DNA of 64,000 nt from Micromonospora sp. MA102. Its GTDB lineage: Bacteria > Actinomycetota > Actinomycetes > Mycobacteriales > Micromonosporaceae. The position numbers and the translations under genes are program-made. Location: the NCBI RefSeq assembly GCF_025460765.1, contig NZ_JAMWEG010000014.1, positions 94,292 to 158,291 of the forward strand, in the 5' to 3' direction. This document shows positions 24,300 through 34,100 of this stretch, piece after piece; position 1 is the stretch's first letter, and every line of letters starts with the position of its first letter. The notes below the pieces were generated by a model. That model saw only the letters and a list, made by a program, of their open reading frames with translations. It was not told where the DNA came from and did no database searches.

Positions 24300-25160
24300 A
24301 TGCGGGGATCGTTAGCGGTGGTGTCGTTGGTCGGCCTGTTGGCATCGGGGGCGTGCGGCCCCGCCGCCCAGCCCAGCCCAGAGACGGCTACGCCGCCCGC
24401 TCCGATCGTCAACTTCGCGGATCCGCCGTCGGCCGTGGGTTTCGGGAGGGCGCCGTCCGCGTCCCCGTCCCGGTCGCCCTCACCGTCACCCTCCCGCTCG
24501 GCCGCACCTGACAAGAAGGTCGGCGCGACGGCGGCGAGTGCGTCTGCCGCCGCCGTCAACGAGGGCCCGAAGTGGCTGACCACCAAGGTTCCGTCCGGCA
24601 CCCGGCAGGCGATCGTGGTGGACGGTACATCGATGAGCACCAGCTACGCCAAGCTCTCCGCCTACCAGCGGACCGCGAACAGCGGCTGGCGCCGGGCCTA
24701 CGGACCGGTGTCGGCGAGGATCGGTTCGGGCGGATTCACCTGGAGCCACCAGGAAGGCGTACCGACCACGCCGATCGGCGTGTTCACACTGCCGCTGGCG
24801 TTCGGTTGGGCCGACCCCGGCACGAAGCTGCCCTGGCGTACCGCGACAACTGACTCCGTATGGGTCGACGACCCGGAGTCGAACTACTACGACACCTGGC
24901 AGACGGCACCGGCCAACGGCAGGTGGACCTCCGCGGAGCAGCTGCACATCAGCCTCTACCAGTGGGCCATCTGGATCAACTTCAACCCGCAGCACACCCC
25001 CAACGACGGCAGCGCGGTCTTCCTGCACCTGCTCGGCTCGGGAGCCACCGCCGGATGCGTCGCCGTCGACCAGACGAGCCTGCTGTGGCTGCTGGACTGG
25101 ATCGACCCGGCCAACCAGCCGCGGATCGTGATCGGCCCGGACAGCGCGATCAACCAGTAA
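24300..25160 (+). CDS. L,D-transpeptidase (YkuD-type) lipoprotein
   Basis: A 286-residue probable lipoprotein (lipobox LASGAC, Cys19) with a Ser/Pro/Ala-rich linker to about residue 88. The rest resembles YkuD-fold L,D-transpeptidases: GVPTTPIGVFTLPLAFG and the catalytic region AVFLHLL..GATAGCVAV with H243 and C253. Such enzymes cross-link peptidoglycan by 3-3 bonds outside the membrane. Actinobacterial members of this branch have a W/Y-rich central segment, also seen here (DSVWVDDPESNYYDTWQT). The ATG follows TAGCCT by 7 nt, a spacing that would fit a leaderless transcript. The 3' neighbour region is scarred by relics. Confidence 0.85.
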   Translation: MRGSLAVVSLVGLLASGACGPAAQPSPETATPPAPIVNFADPPSAVGFGRAPSASPSRSPSPSPSRSAAPDKKVGATAASASAAAVNEGPKWLTTKVPSGTRQAIVVDGTSMSTSYAKLSAYQRTANSGWRRAYGPVSARIGSGGFTWSHQEGVPTTPIGVFTLPLAFGWADPGTKLPWRTATTDSVWVDDPESNYYDTWQTAPANGRWTSAEQLHISLYQWAIWINFNPQHTPNDGSAVFLHLLGSGATAGCVAVDQTSLLWLLDWIDPANQPRIVIGPDSAINQ

Positions 25161-25355
25161 CTGGACCGTGCCGTTCGCGCCCACGGCGGTAGCGCCGTCC
25201 AATCCTCGTCACGCATTGTCCGCAACATGCCGACGACTGCCTCCGCGGAGGAGAAGGGCAACTCCTCCACGAACTCACGCTGCGGCTCTGCTTCGGGTGC
25301 TCCACCGCGCCCTTCGGCCGTACGGGCCACCTTGCGTCGAGCCAGATTGGAGTAC

Positions 25356-25446
25356 CTCAGCTACTTCGGTGGCACCGGCGTCGCTGCTCAGCTGGTGAGC
25401 TCCAGCGACTTGGACACCACCAGCGCGAGCAGCAGCACCGTCACCT
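25356..25446 (-). pseudogene. Relic of the rhomboid gene 3' end
   Basis: About 90 bp match 36846-36931, the last 18-20 codons and 3' flank of the intact rhomboid gene. Both encode LLLALVV-x-KSLELT-x then stop (TGA at 25388-25390 and 36874-36876), and both 3' flanks end in CGAAGTAGCTGAG on the minus strand, where similarity stops. Nothing of the rhomboid catalytic core is present. The 403-nt stretch 25161-25563 holds no intact gene; a 24-bp segment at 25482-25505 resembles the HxG-motif DNA of the neighbouring L,D-transpeptidase. Confidence 0.75.
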
Positions 25447-25563
25447 CGCCGCCGACCGTCCCGGCCCCGGTGCCGCACGCCGGCAGCGGCATCTTCCTGC
25501 ACGAGTTCAGCCGCGCCGAGGGCAACCGCTGGCGGCGTCGTCGACCAGCCCGGCGCCCCACAC

Positions 25564-27426
25564 TCAGCGCGGCACCGGGGGCTGGACCGCTGCGGCCGCC
25601 GGGTCGGTCCCGGGTTCCACCCGCCACGTCGGCAGCGGGTGCAGCGTCGGCATCGTCGGTAGTTCGGCTGCGTAGTCCCGGACCAGATGGGGCAGCCGGT
25701 ACGTGCCGGCGGCGTCCAGGTAGACCAGGTGGGCGTCGAGCAGCTTCTCCAGCGCCTGCCACACCCGCTCGGCCGGCACGCCGAGCCGGGCCGCGGTCTC
25801 CTCCGGCGGCAGTACCGCCTCCGGTTCACCGCCCAGTAGCGCGAACACCTGCCCGACCAGCTCGTCGTCGGCACGTACGGCGGCGAAACCGAGGTCGATC
25901 CGCTGCCGCATCGACAGGTCGTCCTCAGCCAGCAGGTCGAGCCGGCGACGGGGATCGCGCAGCTCCGCCACCAGACCGGCCAGCGTCTCCGACGGCCGCG
26001 CGGCCAGGCGGAACGCGACGGCACGCAGAGCCAGCGGCGACCCGCCGCACAGCCGGAGCAGTTCGCCGGCGGCGACGGGGGCAGCCGCCAGCCGCTCAGC
26101 GCATCCGAGCGCAGCCAGCAACGCCCGCCCGTCCTCGACCGGCATAGGGTCGAGATCCACCCGAGGCACGCCGTCCAGACTACGCAGGTGGCGCTGGGTC
26201 ACGACGATGAGCGCCGAGCCGGGCCCGGCTGGGACGAGCGCGCGCACCTGCGCGGCGTGAGTGACGCCGTCCGCCACGATGAGGATCCGGCGCTCCGCCA
26301 GAAGCGACCGCACCCGGCCGGCCCGCTCGCAGGCCCGTTCGGGAATCGCCGCACCGTCGACGCCGAGCGCCCGGAGCACTCGCGCCAGCACCTCGTCTCC
26401 GCTGAAGGACGGCTGATAGTGCAGGTCGACGTAGACGTGACCGTCCGGGAAGCGGACGGTAACGGCATGCGCCGCCCGCACCGCGAGGGAAGTCTTGCCG
26501 CTGCCGGCCGCTCCGCTGATGACTGCGGCCGCCGAGGCGGGAGCCGACAGTGCCGCCAGCACCTCGGCGTGCTCCCGAGTACGTCCGACGAACGCTCCCA
26601 GCGCCGCCGGCAGCTCCCGGGGCACGGGCGGGCCGCCGCCCCGCTTCACATCCTCCCGGACTGCCACCGTGGGGGACGGCGCCTGGTGCGAGAGCTCGAG
26701 CGAACGGTCGAGGACCGCGCGGTGCAGGCGCTGCAACTCCTCCCCCGGCTCGATGCCGAGTTGGTCCCGCAGGGTCGCTCGCGCATCCCGATAGGCGACC
26801 AGCGCCGCGGGCACATCGCCTCGGCGGTAGAGCGCCACGATCAGCTGCCCCCAGCTCCGTTCCCGCAGCGGGTGGGCGGAGAGCAGGCGGCGGAGCTGGG
26901 GCAGGACGGCACTGTGCGCGCCGACCGCGAGCTGCGCGTCCATGAGGTCCTCGAAGACCTGGAGCCGCTGCTCCTCCAGGCTGGCCCAGTGGTTGTCCAG
27001 CAGGGTGCCGCGAGACAGCCCGTCACCGGCCGTCCCGCGCCACCGGTCCATCGCCGAGGTCAGCGCGTCGATGGCGCCGGCCGGGTTGCGCTCGCTCAAC
27101 CTGGACCGGCCCTCTTCGGCGAGCCGCTGGAAGTCGGTCACGTCGAGCTCGCCCGGCGCGAGACGCAACTCGTACGCCTGTGGCCGGGCGAGCAGCCGGT
27201 CCCCCACCGCCTGGCGGAGGGCGGCGGCGTGCGAGCGGAGGTTGGCCACCGCGGACGAGGGCGGGTCGGACCACACCATGCCGGCCAGTCCGTGCAGCGA
27301 CACCGGCCGGTTCGCCTCCAGGGCCAGACCAGCCAGGACGGTGCGGCGCTTCGCCGCCCCGGGCGTCAACTGCCGGCCGTCGACCCACAGTTCCATCGTG
27401 CCCAGTAAACGGACGTGAATCTCCAT
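25564..27426 (-). CDS. AfsR/SARP family transcriptional regulator with NB-ARC ATPase
   Basis: A 620-residue regulator. ATG 27426 follows GGGGGAGGA at ideal spacing. Domains: OmpR-type winged-helix DNA binding (about 1-90; RLLGTMELWVDGRQLTPGAAKRRTVLAGLAL), bacterial transcriptional activation domain BTAD (95-245; GDVPAALVAYRDARATLRDQLGIEPGEELQ), and an NB-ARC type ATPase (from about 280) with P-loop GAAGSGKTS (K311) and a GGSPLAL motif. Unlike AfsR itself it ends after the ATPase winged helix, without a TPR sensor region. SARPs often activate antibiotic clusters, but none is visible in this window. A paralogous C-terminal relic sits 1.5 kb away. Confidence 0.88.
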   Translation of the reverse strand: MEIHVRLLGTMELWVDGRQLTPGAAKRRTVLAGLALEANRPVSLHGLAGMVWSDPPSSAVANLRSHAAALRQAVGDRLLARPQAYELRLAPGELDVTDFQRLAEEGRSRLSERNPAGAIDALTSAMDRWRGTAGDGLSRGTLLDNHWASLEEQRLQVFEDLMDAQLAVGAHSAVLPQLRRLLSAHPLRERSWGQLIVALYRRGDVPAALVAYRDARATLRDQLGIEPGEELQRLHRAVLDRSLELSHQAPSPTVAVREDVKRGGGPPVPRELPAALGAFVGRTREHAEVLAALSAPASAAAVISGAAGSGKTSLAVRAAHAVTVRFPDGHVYVDLHYQPSFSGDEVLARVLRALGVDGAAIPERACERAGRVRSLLAERRILIVADGVTHAAQVRALVPAGPGSALIVVTQRHLRSLDGVPRVDLDPMPVEDGRALLAALGCAERLAAAPVAAGELLRLCGGSPLALRAVAFRLAARPSETLAGLVAELRDPRRRLDLLAEDDLSMRQRIDLGFAAVRADDELVGQVFALLGGEPEAVLPPEETAARLGVPAERVWQALEKLLDAHLVYLDAAGTYRLPHLVRDYAAELPTMPTLHPLPTWRVEPGTDPAAAAVQPPVPR

Positions 27427-27508
27427 GCGTCCTCCCCCGTCGGCCATGAGCGCTGCTCACGCTAGGCGACCGGCCGCGCACGCAACAAGAAGGATCGTTA
27501 TGGATAAT

Positions 27509-27550
27509 GAGTGACGAAAGTCAATGCGAAACGCCGCGTGTCGCTGTAAC
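27509..27550. repeat. 42-bp intergenic repeat, copy 2
   Basis: Lies 83-124 nt upstream of the AfsR-type gene. On the minus strand it reads through TTGACT, and 17 nt further is ATAACG, so it may carry the promoter of the regulator. The rest of 27551-27800 is non-coding and holds only the two short similarity blocks shared with the flank of copy 1. Confidence 0.7.
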
Positions 27551-27800
27551 GAGAAAAGAGCGGTGAACGCTGCGAGCCCGCCTGAAATTCGGGCCCAGGC
27601 CGTATAGCCATCGCCTGTCACCGTCCTCGCCACGAACCTGAGGGACGATCGGCGTGATCTGATCAGTCTACGGTCCGCCGACGGACGGGCCAATCGGCCG
27701 ACCGGGGGGCCGCCCCAGCTTTTCGCACCTGACGGACGCGCGGAACCGTGACCGATCAGGAACATCGCCAGCCTCAAGAGGGCCTTCGCCCGAGGAAGCC

Positions 27801-27837
27801 GCTGCCGCCGAGCCCGCGTGGCGGGCCCGGCGGCAGC
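27801..27837 (-). terminator. Strong terminator after the barstar-type gene
   Basis: 17-bp stem (27801-27817 with 27821-27837, one A-C mismatch) and a GTG loop, 8 nt beyond the stop of the immunity gene. It closes the RHS toxin-immunity operon. Confidence 0.85.
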
Positions 27838-27844
27838 CGGGGTT

Positions 27845-28138
27845 TCAGTCCGTGATCACCAACTCGAAGCGTTCATCGTCTTCTCGTCGTCGATCCCGCT
27901 CCTCGGCTCTTCGCAGGATCGCCACGATCCTCTCGAAATCGCCTTTTCCCATCCCTTTCCTACTGACACCTGCATGCGTCCAGATCAGTCGCACCGGACG
28001 CTCGACGTCGAAGCTCACGCGGTCCCAGAGAGCGTCCAGGTTCTTCCCGTAATAGGGCCCGAAGTCAAGCAGTCGAGCTATCTCGGCATGAAACTCGGCT
28101 TCTGACCTGACTCGCCGACCATCCAACTCAACCTGCAT
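27845..28138 (-). CDS. Barstar-family immunity protein
   Basis: A 97-residue protein of the barstar family, the tight-binding inhibitor of barnase-type ribonucleases. Family features: N-terminal strand VELDGRRV, the helix-start ISEFH-like SEAEFHAEIARLLDFG, and the YYGKNLDALWDRVSFD block, which in barstar forms the helix that plugs the ribonuclease active site. It starts one base after the stop of the RHS toxin, whose C-terminus is a barnase domain, so it is the cognate immunity gene. The last 20 residues are highly charged (RREDDERFELVITD). ATG 28138 is the only start that fits the family length. Confidence 0.93.
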   Translation of the reverse strand: MQVELDGRRVRSEAEFHAEIARLLDFGPYYGKNLDALWDRVSFDVERPVRLIWTHAGVSRKGMGKGDFERIVAILRRAEERDRRREDDERFELVITD

Positions 28139-28139
28139 G

Positions 28140-31100
28140 TCACTTCCAGTTCGGGAGCTGATAGAACGACCCGTAATGATCAGCCGTGACAAATGCCAGG
28201 CCGTCGTTCGAATATACCAAACGGTTACCAGGCTGCTTCGCTCGGCTCATCGTGTTCTTGAGGCCCACATCTGCCTCATAATAGACGCGGCCGGGTGCCG
28301 ACGGCAGCAGCCTGGTCGAATTCTCATAAATGTCGCCACCGATCTGGGCGCCGGGCACGTAATTGTTCAGCGCCTTCCCCGGCTTGTATCCGGCGGCCTC
28401 CGCCGCAGTCTTGGTGACGTAGTTACCCGGAAGTTTGCCTGTCGCCCTCAGGGACTCGATCAACGGGTTAGAAGCCTCCGCCACCCCCAGCTGCGCTACG
28501 TAGCGGGCATGAGCAGCGGCGTTGGTGGCTCCGCTGGCGACTTCCTCCGTCTTGCCGGCCTTTCCGGCCCCACCACCGAGGAACAGGGTTGCCAGGTCGA
28601 AGACCGCTCGGCCTGCCGCATGCGCGTCCCTGCCGTTCTTGATGTCCTCCTCATAGGGCTGCTTGATCCCGTTCCAGAGCTGCCCCGGGTTCTTGATCGC
28701 GTCACCACGCGCTTCCGCTCGTGCCTTCGTCTCGGCTCGCGTCTGCTCGGACACGAACGGGCTGCTGCCGATGAACACGTCGTAGCCGAGCTGACCTAGC
28801 CCGCTTGCCGCGTCCTTTGCGCCGTCGACAAAACCGCTGCCGAAGCCCGCGAGGTTGTCGACGAACTCGTCCCAGGAGTGTCCGTCGATCTCGATGGCGC
28901 TGATGGGGTTGCCGCCGCCGAAGGCGTACCGGTTGCCGGTGAACGGGTTGAGGCCGAGGTTCATGTCGGCCAGGGCGCCGTTGTAGCTGTCCCGGGACAG
29001 GAACCGGTTCAGGCCGGGGCTGTAGTCGCGGAACCCCATGTCATACGAGCCGGAGTTCTGGTCCCACCGCTTGGCGTTGAACCGGTACGCGTTGTACGGC
29101 TCCTTCGTCGGATCCTGCGCGTCCGGCTTGTCGATGCCCGTGAACTGGGCGTCGTCGTTCTTGCCGTACGCGGTGTATCCGTAGGTGGCCTTCGTGTCAC
29201 CGGTGTCGTCGGTCAGCTGCTCGACATCGGTGTGCGGGTCGTAGCCGTAGTAGGCGTTCTCCGCGGTCCCGTCGTCCTTGTGCGTGATCTGGGACAGCCG
29301 CTGTCCCCACGGCGAGTACTGGTACGACTTGGTGAGCTTGCCGGCGACCTCCTCGTCCAGCACCTCGCCCGACAGGCCGAGGTAGTTGAAGGTGGTGGTC
29401 TTCTCCTTCGCGCCACCGGCGTCGGTGGTCTTGGTGGCGGTCCGGTCCAGCGGGTCGTACGTGTACTTCGTGGTCGACGTGCTCGTGCCGTTGTTCTTGC
29501 GGTTCTCGACGACGTGGTCGAACCCGTCGTAGACGTTGCGCTCGAGAATCGTGCCCGCGGCGGTCACCGTGTCGAGGCGCCCGAACGGGTCGTAGTTGTA
29601 CGACGAGCTCGCACCGCCGGCGCTGGCGGTGAGGAGCCGGTTCCGGTCGTACTTGAACGTCGTCGTGGTGCCCTTGAGGGTCTGCTCGATGACGTTGCTG
29701 TTGGCGTCGTGGATGTAGGTTTCCGTGCCGGCGGCGTCCCCGGTCTTGGTCAGGGTGGCCAGGCGGTCCCGCGGGTCGTAGGTGTAGGTGCTGGTGGTGT
29801 TGAGGTACGCCGAGTGGTTGTCGGCGTTCATCTTCCTTGCGACGTCGCGGCTGCGGTTGCCGTTCAGGTCGTAGGTGTAGGTGTGCTCCGACACCACCGT
29901 CGCGTTGGACTTCTTCTCCACCTGGGTGTTCAGCAGCCCGTCGAGGTAGTACGTGTAGTCAACGGTGTTGCCGTTGCCCTTGGTCTCCCGCAGCTTCTCG
30001 CCGCGGTCGGTGTAGGTGAAGGTGCTGGTCTTCCTACCCGGATCCGTGGCGGACTTGCCGTTCACCACCTCCGACACCAGGTCTCGCGGGTCGTAGGTGT
30101 AGCCGGCGTACTGCTTGTCGTGCGTGGTGGTCAGCGGTGCGCTGTTCTCGTTGTAGGTGAACGAGGTGGTGTTGGTGACCGTCCCACTCTTGCTCTCGGT
30201 GACGCTCTGCACCTGGTTCAGGTCGGTGTAGACGACCGAGTAGTCGTCCACCCGGGCGCCGGGTGAGGCGTCCGTGATCGTCTTCAGGTTGCCGTTCGGG
30301 TCGTAGCGGTAGCGGTAGTCGTGCTTCTCGTTGTCGGCCTCGCCCGTGTTGTCGCGCACGAGCTTCACGGCGTCCGCGACGACCGTGCCGGTCGCCTGGT
30401 CGGACAGCGACACCTTGTGACGGTTGCCCTCGGTGAAGCTGTACGAGCCGAGGCTCACCCAGGTCCCGGTGTTGGTGGTCTGGTTGACCGTCTTCGGGGT
30501 GTCGCCGCCGCCGTGGCTGATCGTGTACTTCGCGTCGGTCGCCGCGCCGGTCACCTGCGGATAGCGGGCGAAGACCTCGTACGTGCCCGCCTGCGGCACG
30601 TTCAACTGCCAGGTGAACGTGTTCGCACCGGTCCCAGCGGGCCGGGTGGCGTAGTCGGTGCCGTACTTGCCGGTGGCCGAGTTGGCGACGGTCCAGGTCC
30701 CGGTCGCCGAGGCGTTGTTGAACTCGGAGTTGTCGACCAGGACGACCTGCTTGCCGACCGGCACGCCGTCGTCCGAGCGGGACTTCAGCTTGCCGTCCGG
30801 GAAGTACGACCAGCTCATCGTCCGGTTCGACGAGCCGCCGGCCGAGGTGACCGTCCGGGCCGTCTGGGCACCGAGCTCGTTGTAGTCGTACGAGGTGACG
30901 ATGTCCCACGGGTCGGACGAGGACTTCGTCCAGCCGTTGTCGTAGTAGGTGTACGTGGTGTCGTTGCGGACCGTCTGCCCGGCCGACGGGGGCGCCGACA
31001 GGGTCGTCAGCCGGCCCACCGCGTCGTACTGGTAGGTGGTGACATCCGCCGTGGTGTAGCGGCTGTCGTCCTTGTCGTACGCGCTCCGGCTCTCCTTGAC

Positions 31101-34100
31101 CCGGTTGAGCTTGTCGTAGGCGGTCACCGTGGCGAAGTCGTCCGGGTCGTCCGTGGTGGCGACCCCGCGGGGGCTCGTCACCTTGGTCTGATTGCCGACC
31201 TCGTCGTACTCGTACCTGGTGATGCGGTACGTGATGGTGCCGTTGTCGTTCTTGTGCGGCACCTTGACCTCGGTCGGCTTGCCCCGCTCGTCGAGGGTGA
31301 CCTCGGTGGTGTTGCCGAGCTGGTCCTTCGTCGCGGTGACCAGACCGTCACGGTCGTACGTGCTGCTGGTGGACTTGCCGAGCGCGTCAGTGGACTTGGT
31401 GACCCGGTGCGCCCGGTCGTACTCCAGCTTGGTGGTGTAGTCGGCGGTGTCGGCCGTGGCGTTCTTGCGCGGGTCGCCGACGGTGACGACGTTGCCCACG
31501 TCGTCGTACTCGTAGGTGATCTTGTGGTTCTTGGCGTTGGTCACCGAGGTGAGCTGGTAGATCTCGTCGTAGCGGTTGGTGGTGACGTAGTCACCGGCTT
31601 CCGAGGTCAGGTTGCCCTTCGGCTCGGTGGTGGTGAGGAGGTTGCCGACCTTGTCGTAGGTGAACGACGTCTTCCGCTCCGGGTCGCCGGCGACGTCCAC
31701 CGGCGCCTTGGTCCAGGTGAGCTCGTCGGCCTCGTCGTAGGAGGCCGTCGTGACGGCGCCGTTCGGCGCGGTCGACACCGTGACGTTGTCGTTCCCGTCG
31801 TACGCCGGGGCCGGGGTGATGATCCAGTCACCGCCGCCCTGGTTCCTGGCGACCTTGTTCTCCAGCGGACGGCCGAACGTGTCGTACGTCTGCGTGGTGT
31901 CGTGGGTGAGCGCGTCGGTCACCTTGAGGACCTGGCCGCGTACGTCGTAGACGAACTTCGTCTGCTTCTGGTCCGCGTCGGTGATGGTCTGCGGGTAGCC
32001 GTTCGGGTCGAAGCCGTTGTACGCCGTGGTGTTGCCGTTGGCGTCGGTCGCCGTCAGCATCTGGCCCCAGGCGTCGTACGTGTACGTGGTCTTGTAGTCG
32101 TCCGGGTCGGTCGTGGTGTTGCCGATCGGGTCGACGACCCAGGACAGGTCACCGTCGGCCTCGTAGCCGAAGGTTGACTTGCGGCCCTTCGGGCTGGTCT
32201 TGCTGATGACGTCGGCGACGTATCCGTTCAGCTGGTACTGGTAGGTCAGCGTCGTGCCCGGCCAACCGTTCTTGACCGCCTCGGCGTCCCTGACCTCCGT
32301 CGGGTAACCGGTCTTCTGGTCGTACGTCCAGGTCGAGACGGCGTCGTTGTTCTCCGTGAGCGTGGTGACGTTGTGGTCACCGTCCCAGCCCAGCTTCGTG
32401 ACCTGGTTCTTCGCGTTGGTCGTCTGATACGGGCGGCCGTAACCGTCCATCCGGTAGGCGGTCGCGTGGTTCTCCGCGTCCGTCACCGTGGCGTCGATGT
32501 TGCTGCCCTGCGGACCGTCCGGGTCGACGTAGCCGAACTGGCTGAGATAGCCCAGCCGGTCGGTGTAGGACTTGGTGGTCCAGTGGAACTTCGGGTCGTC
32601 GCCGGTCTGCGGGTAGTTGTACGTCAGGCCGGTGGCGTTGCCGCGCGGGTCGGTGACCTTGACCAGCTTGACGTTCTTGTTGCCCTGGGTCATGTCGTAG
32701 GCGAACTTGAACGTCTTGGCCGCGCCCATGGCGCCGGTGGAGCCGTAGCCGTCGACCAGCTCACCGAGCAGGCCCTTGTCGGTGTACGTGAAGGTCATCT
32801 TCCGGCCGGAGATGTCGGTGACCTGCCGGACGTGGTCGATGATCTTCGGGTTGGTCAGGTTCGTCGCGTTCGACACCCGGGTCCAGGTGGTGTCGTTGAT
32901 GTAGTCGTAGGTCTGGCCCTTGGCGTAGTAGTCGATCGTCAGGGTCTTACGGCCGGCCGGGTCGGTGATGTAGCGGAGGAACTTGGTCGGCTTGTTGTTC
33001 GACTTGCGCTCCTCGTAGGTGAACACCATCGTGTTGCCGTTGTTGTCCACCGTGCTGGTGAGGAAGCCCTCGCAGTCGTAGTAGAACTGCGTGCGGTCCG
33101 GCTTGGTCAGCCGCCACGCCTTCGGCTCCTGCGTGTTCGGCTTGCAGTCTGAGGCTGTGACCTTCTCCAGGTAGAGGTGCACACCCTTCGGGCTCTTCCA
33201 CGTCGAGGTGGCCGAGTCCCAGGTGAACCAGTGGCTGGTGCCGTCACCGTCGGTCAGCGTGATCTTCGTCGGGTTCGGGTTCGGGTGGAAGTCCAGCGGA
33301 CTGCCGAGCCGCATCAGCGACGAGGCCTGCAGCGACCAGCCGTACCCGGCGACCGTGTCGCTGGTGTCGAGGGAGTTGTAGGCCAGCCGGACGAAGGTCG
33401 ACAGGCCGCGCCCCGGGTTGCTGAACGCGTCGTACGACCAGACCGTGTTGCCGGAGTACAGGTTGTTCATGAGGGTGCCGCCGGCGCCGGTGTTCTTCCC
33501 CGCGTACGAGTAGAACTTCTCCAGCCCCAGCTGGTCGGAGGTGGGCTCGACCACCGCCACGTTCTGTGGCAGCGCGGCGATCGGTGCGCTGTCCGACAGC
33601 CACTTGCCGGTCAGCTTGTTGCGCAGTTGCCAATTCAGCACGTAGTCGGTGCGCTTGTTTCCCTCGGTGGTGCTGGAGGGCGTCCTGACCTGCGCGGTCA
33701 GGTCGACCGTGCCACCGGCCGGGATGTCGGCCGGCAACGGCGTGGCCGCCACGGCCGCGGGCTCGTCGACCACCTCACCGTTGGCCCGGGTCCACTGGTA
33801 CGCCAGCTCCCAGTCGGTCGCCTTCCACGCCGCCTGCGTCGGGTTCGACACCGACACCGGGGCGGTGTAGGTCGACGCCGGGGCCAGGTTGGTCGGCGTC
33901 TGCGCGGCGTAGTAGGTCGACTCGGGGGTCTGCTCCAGGTAGGTGACCTCCAGCGTCGGCTCGAACATCGAGTCCTCGGCCTCGGAGGCGAGCATCATGG
34001 CCCGGGCGTTCTGGTTGACCTCGTCGCGCATCCGCAGCAGCAGGCCGAAGTTGGTCGGCGGGGCGGCCACCCAGCCCTTCACCGGGGTGGTGACGTCCCA

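Noticed and set aside
24956..25330. 124-codon minus-strand frame overlapping the L,D-transpeptidase 3' end
   Set aside because: Its first ~55 residues (outside the transpeptidase gene) look somewhat protein-like, but the rest is antisense to a clear gene and no family was recognised; more likely another relic or chance.
25564..27426. AfsR-type gene as pathway regulator of a biosynthetic gene cluster in the window
   Set aside because: No PKS, NRPS, terpene or RiPP genes were seen on either side; the cluster link cannot be supported here.
28500..33400. Tandem repetition that could suggest a CRISPR array or DNA repeat
   Set aside because: The periodicity is at protein level (YD/RHS repeats of about 20 residues with variable DNA) and lacks identical spaced repeats.
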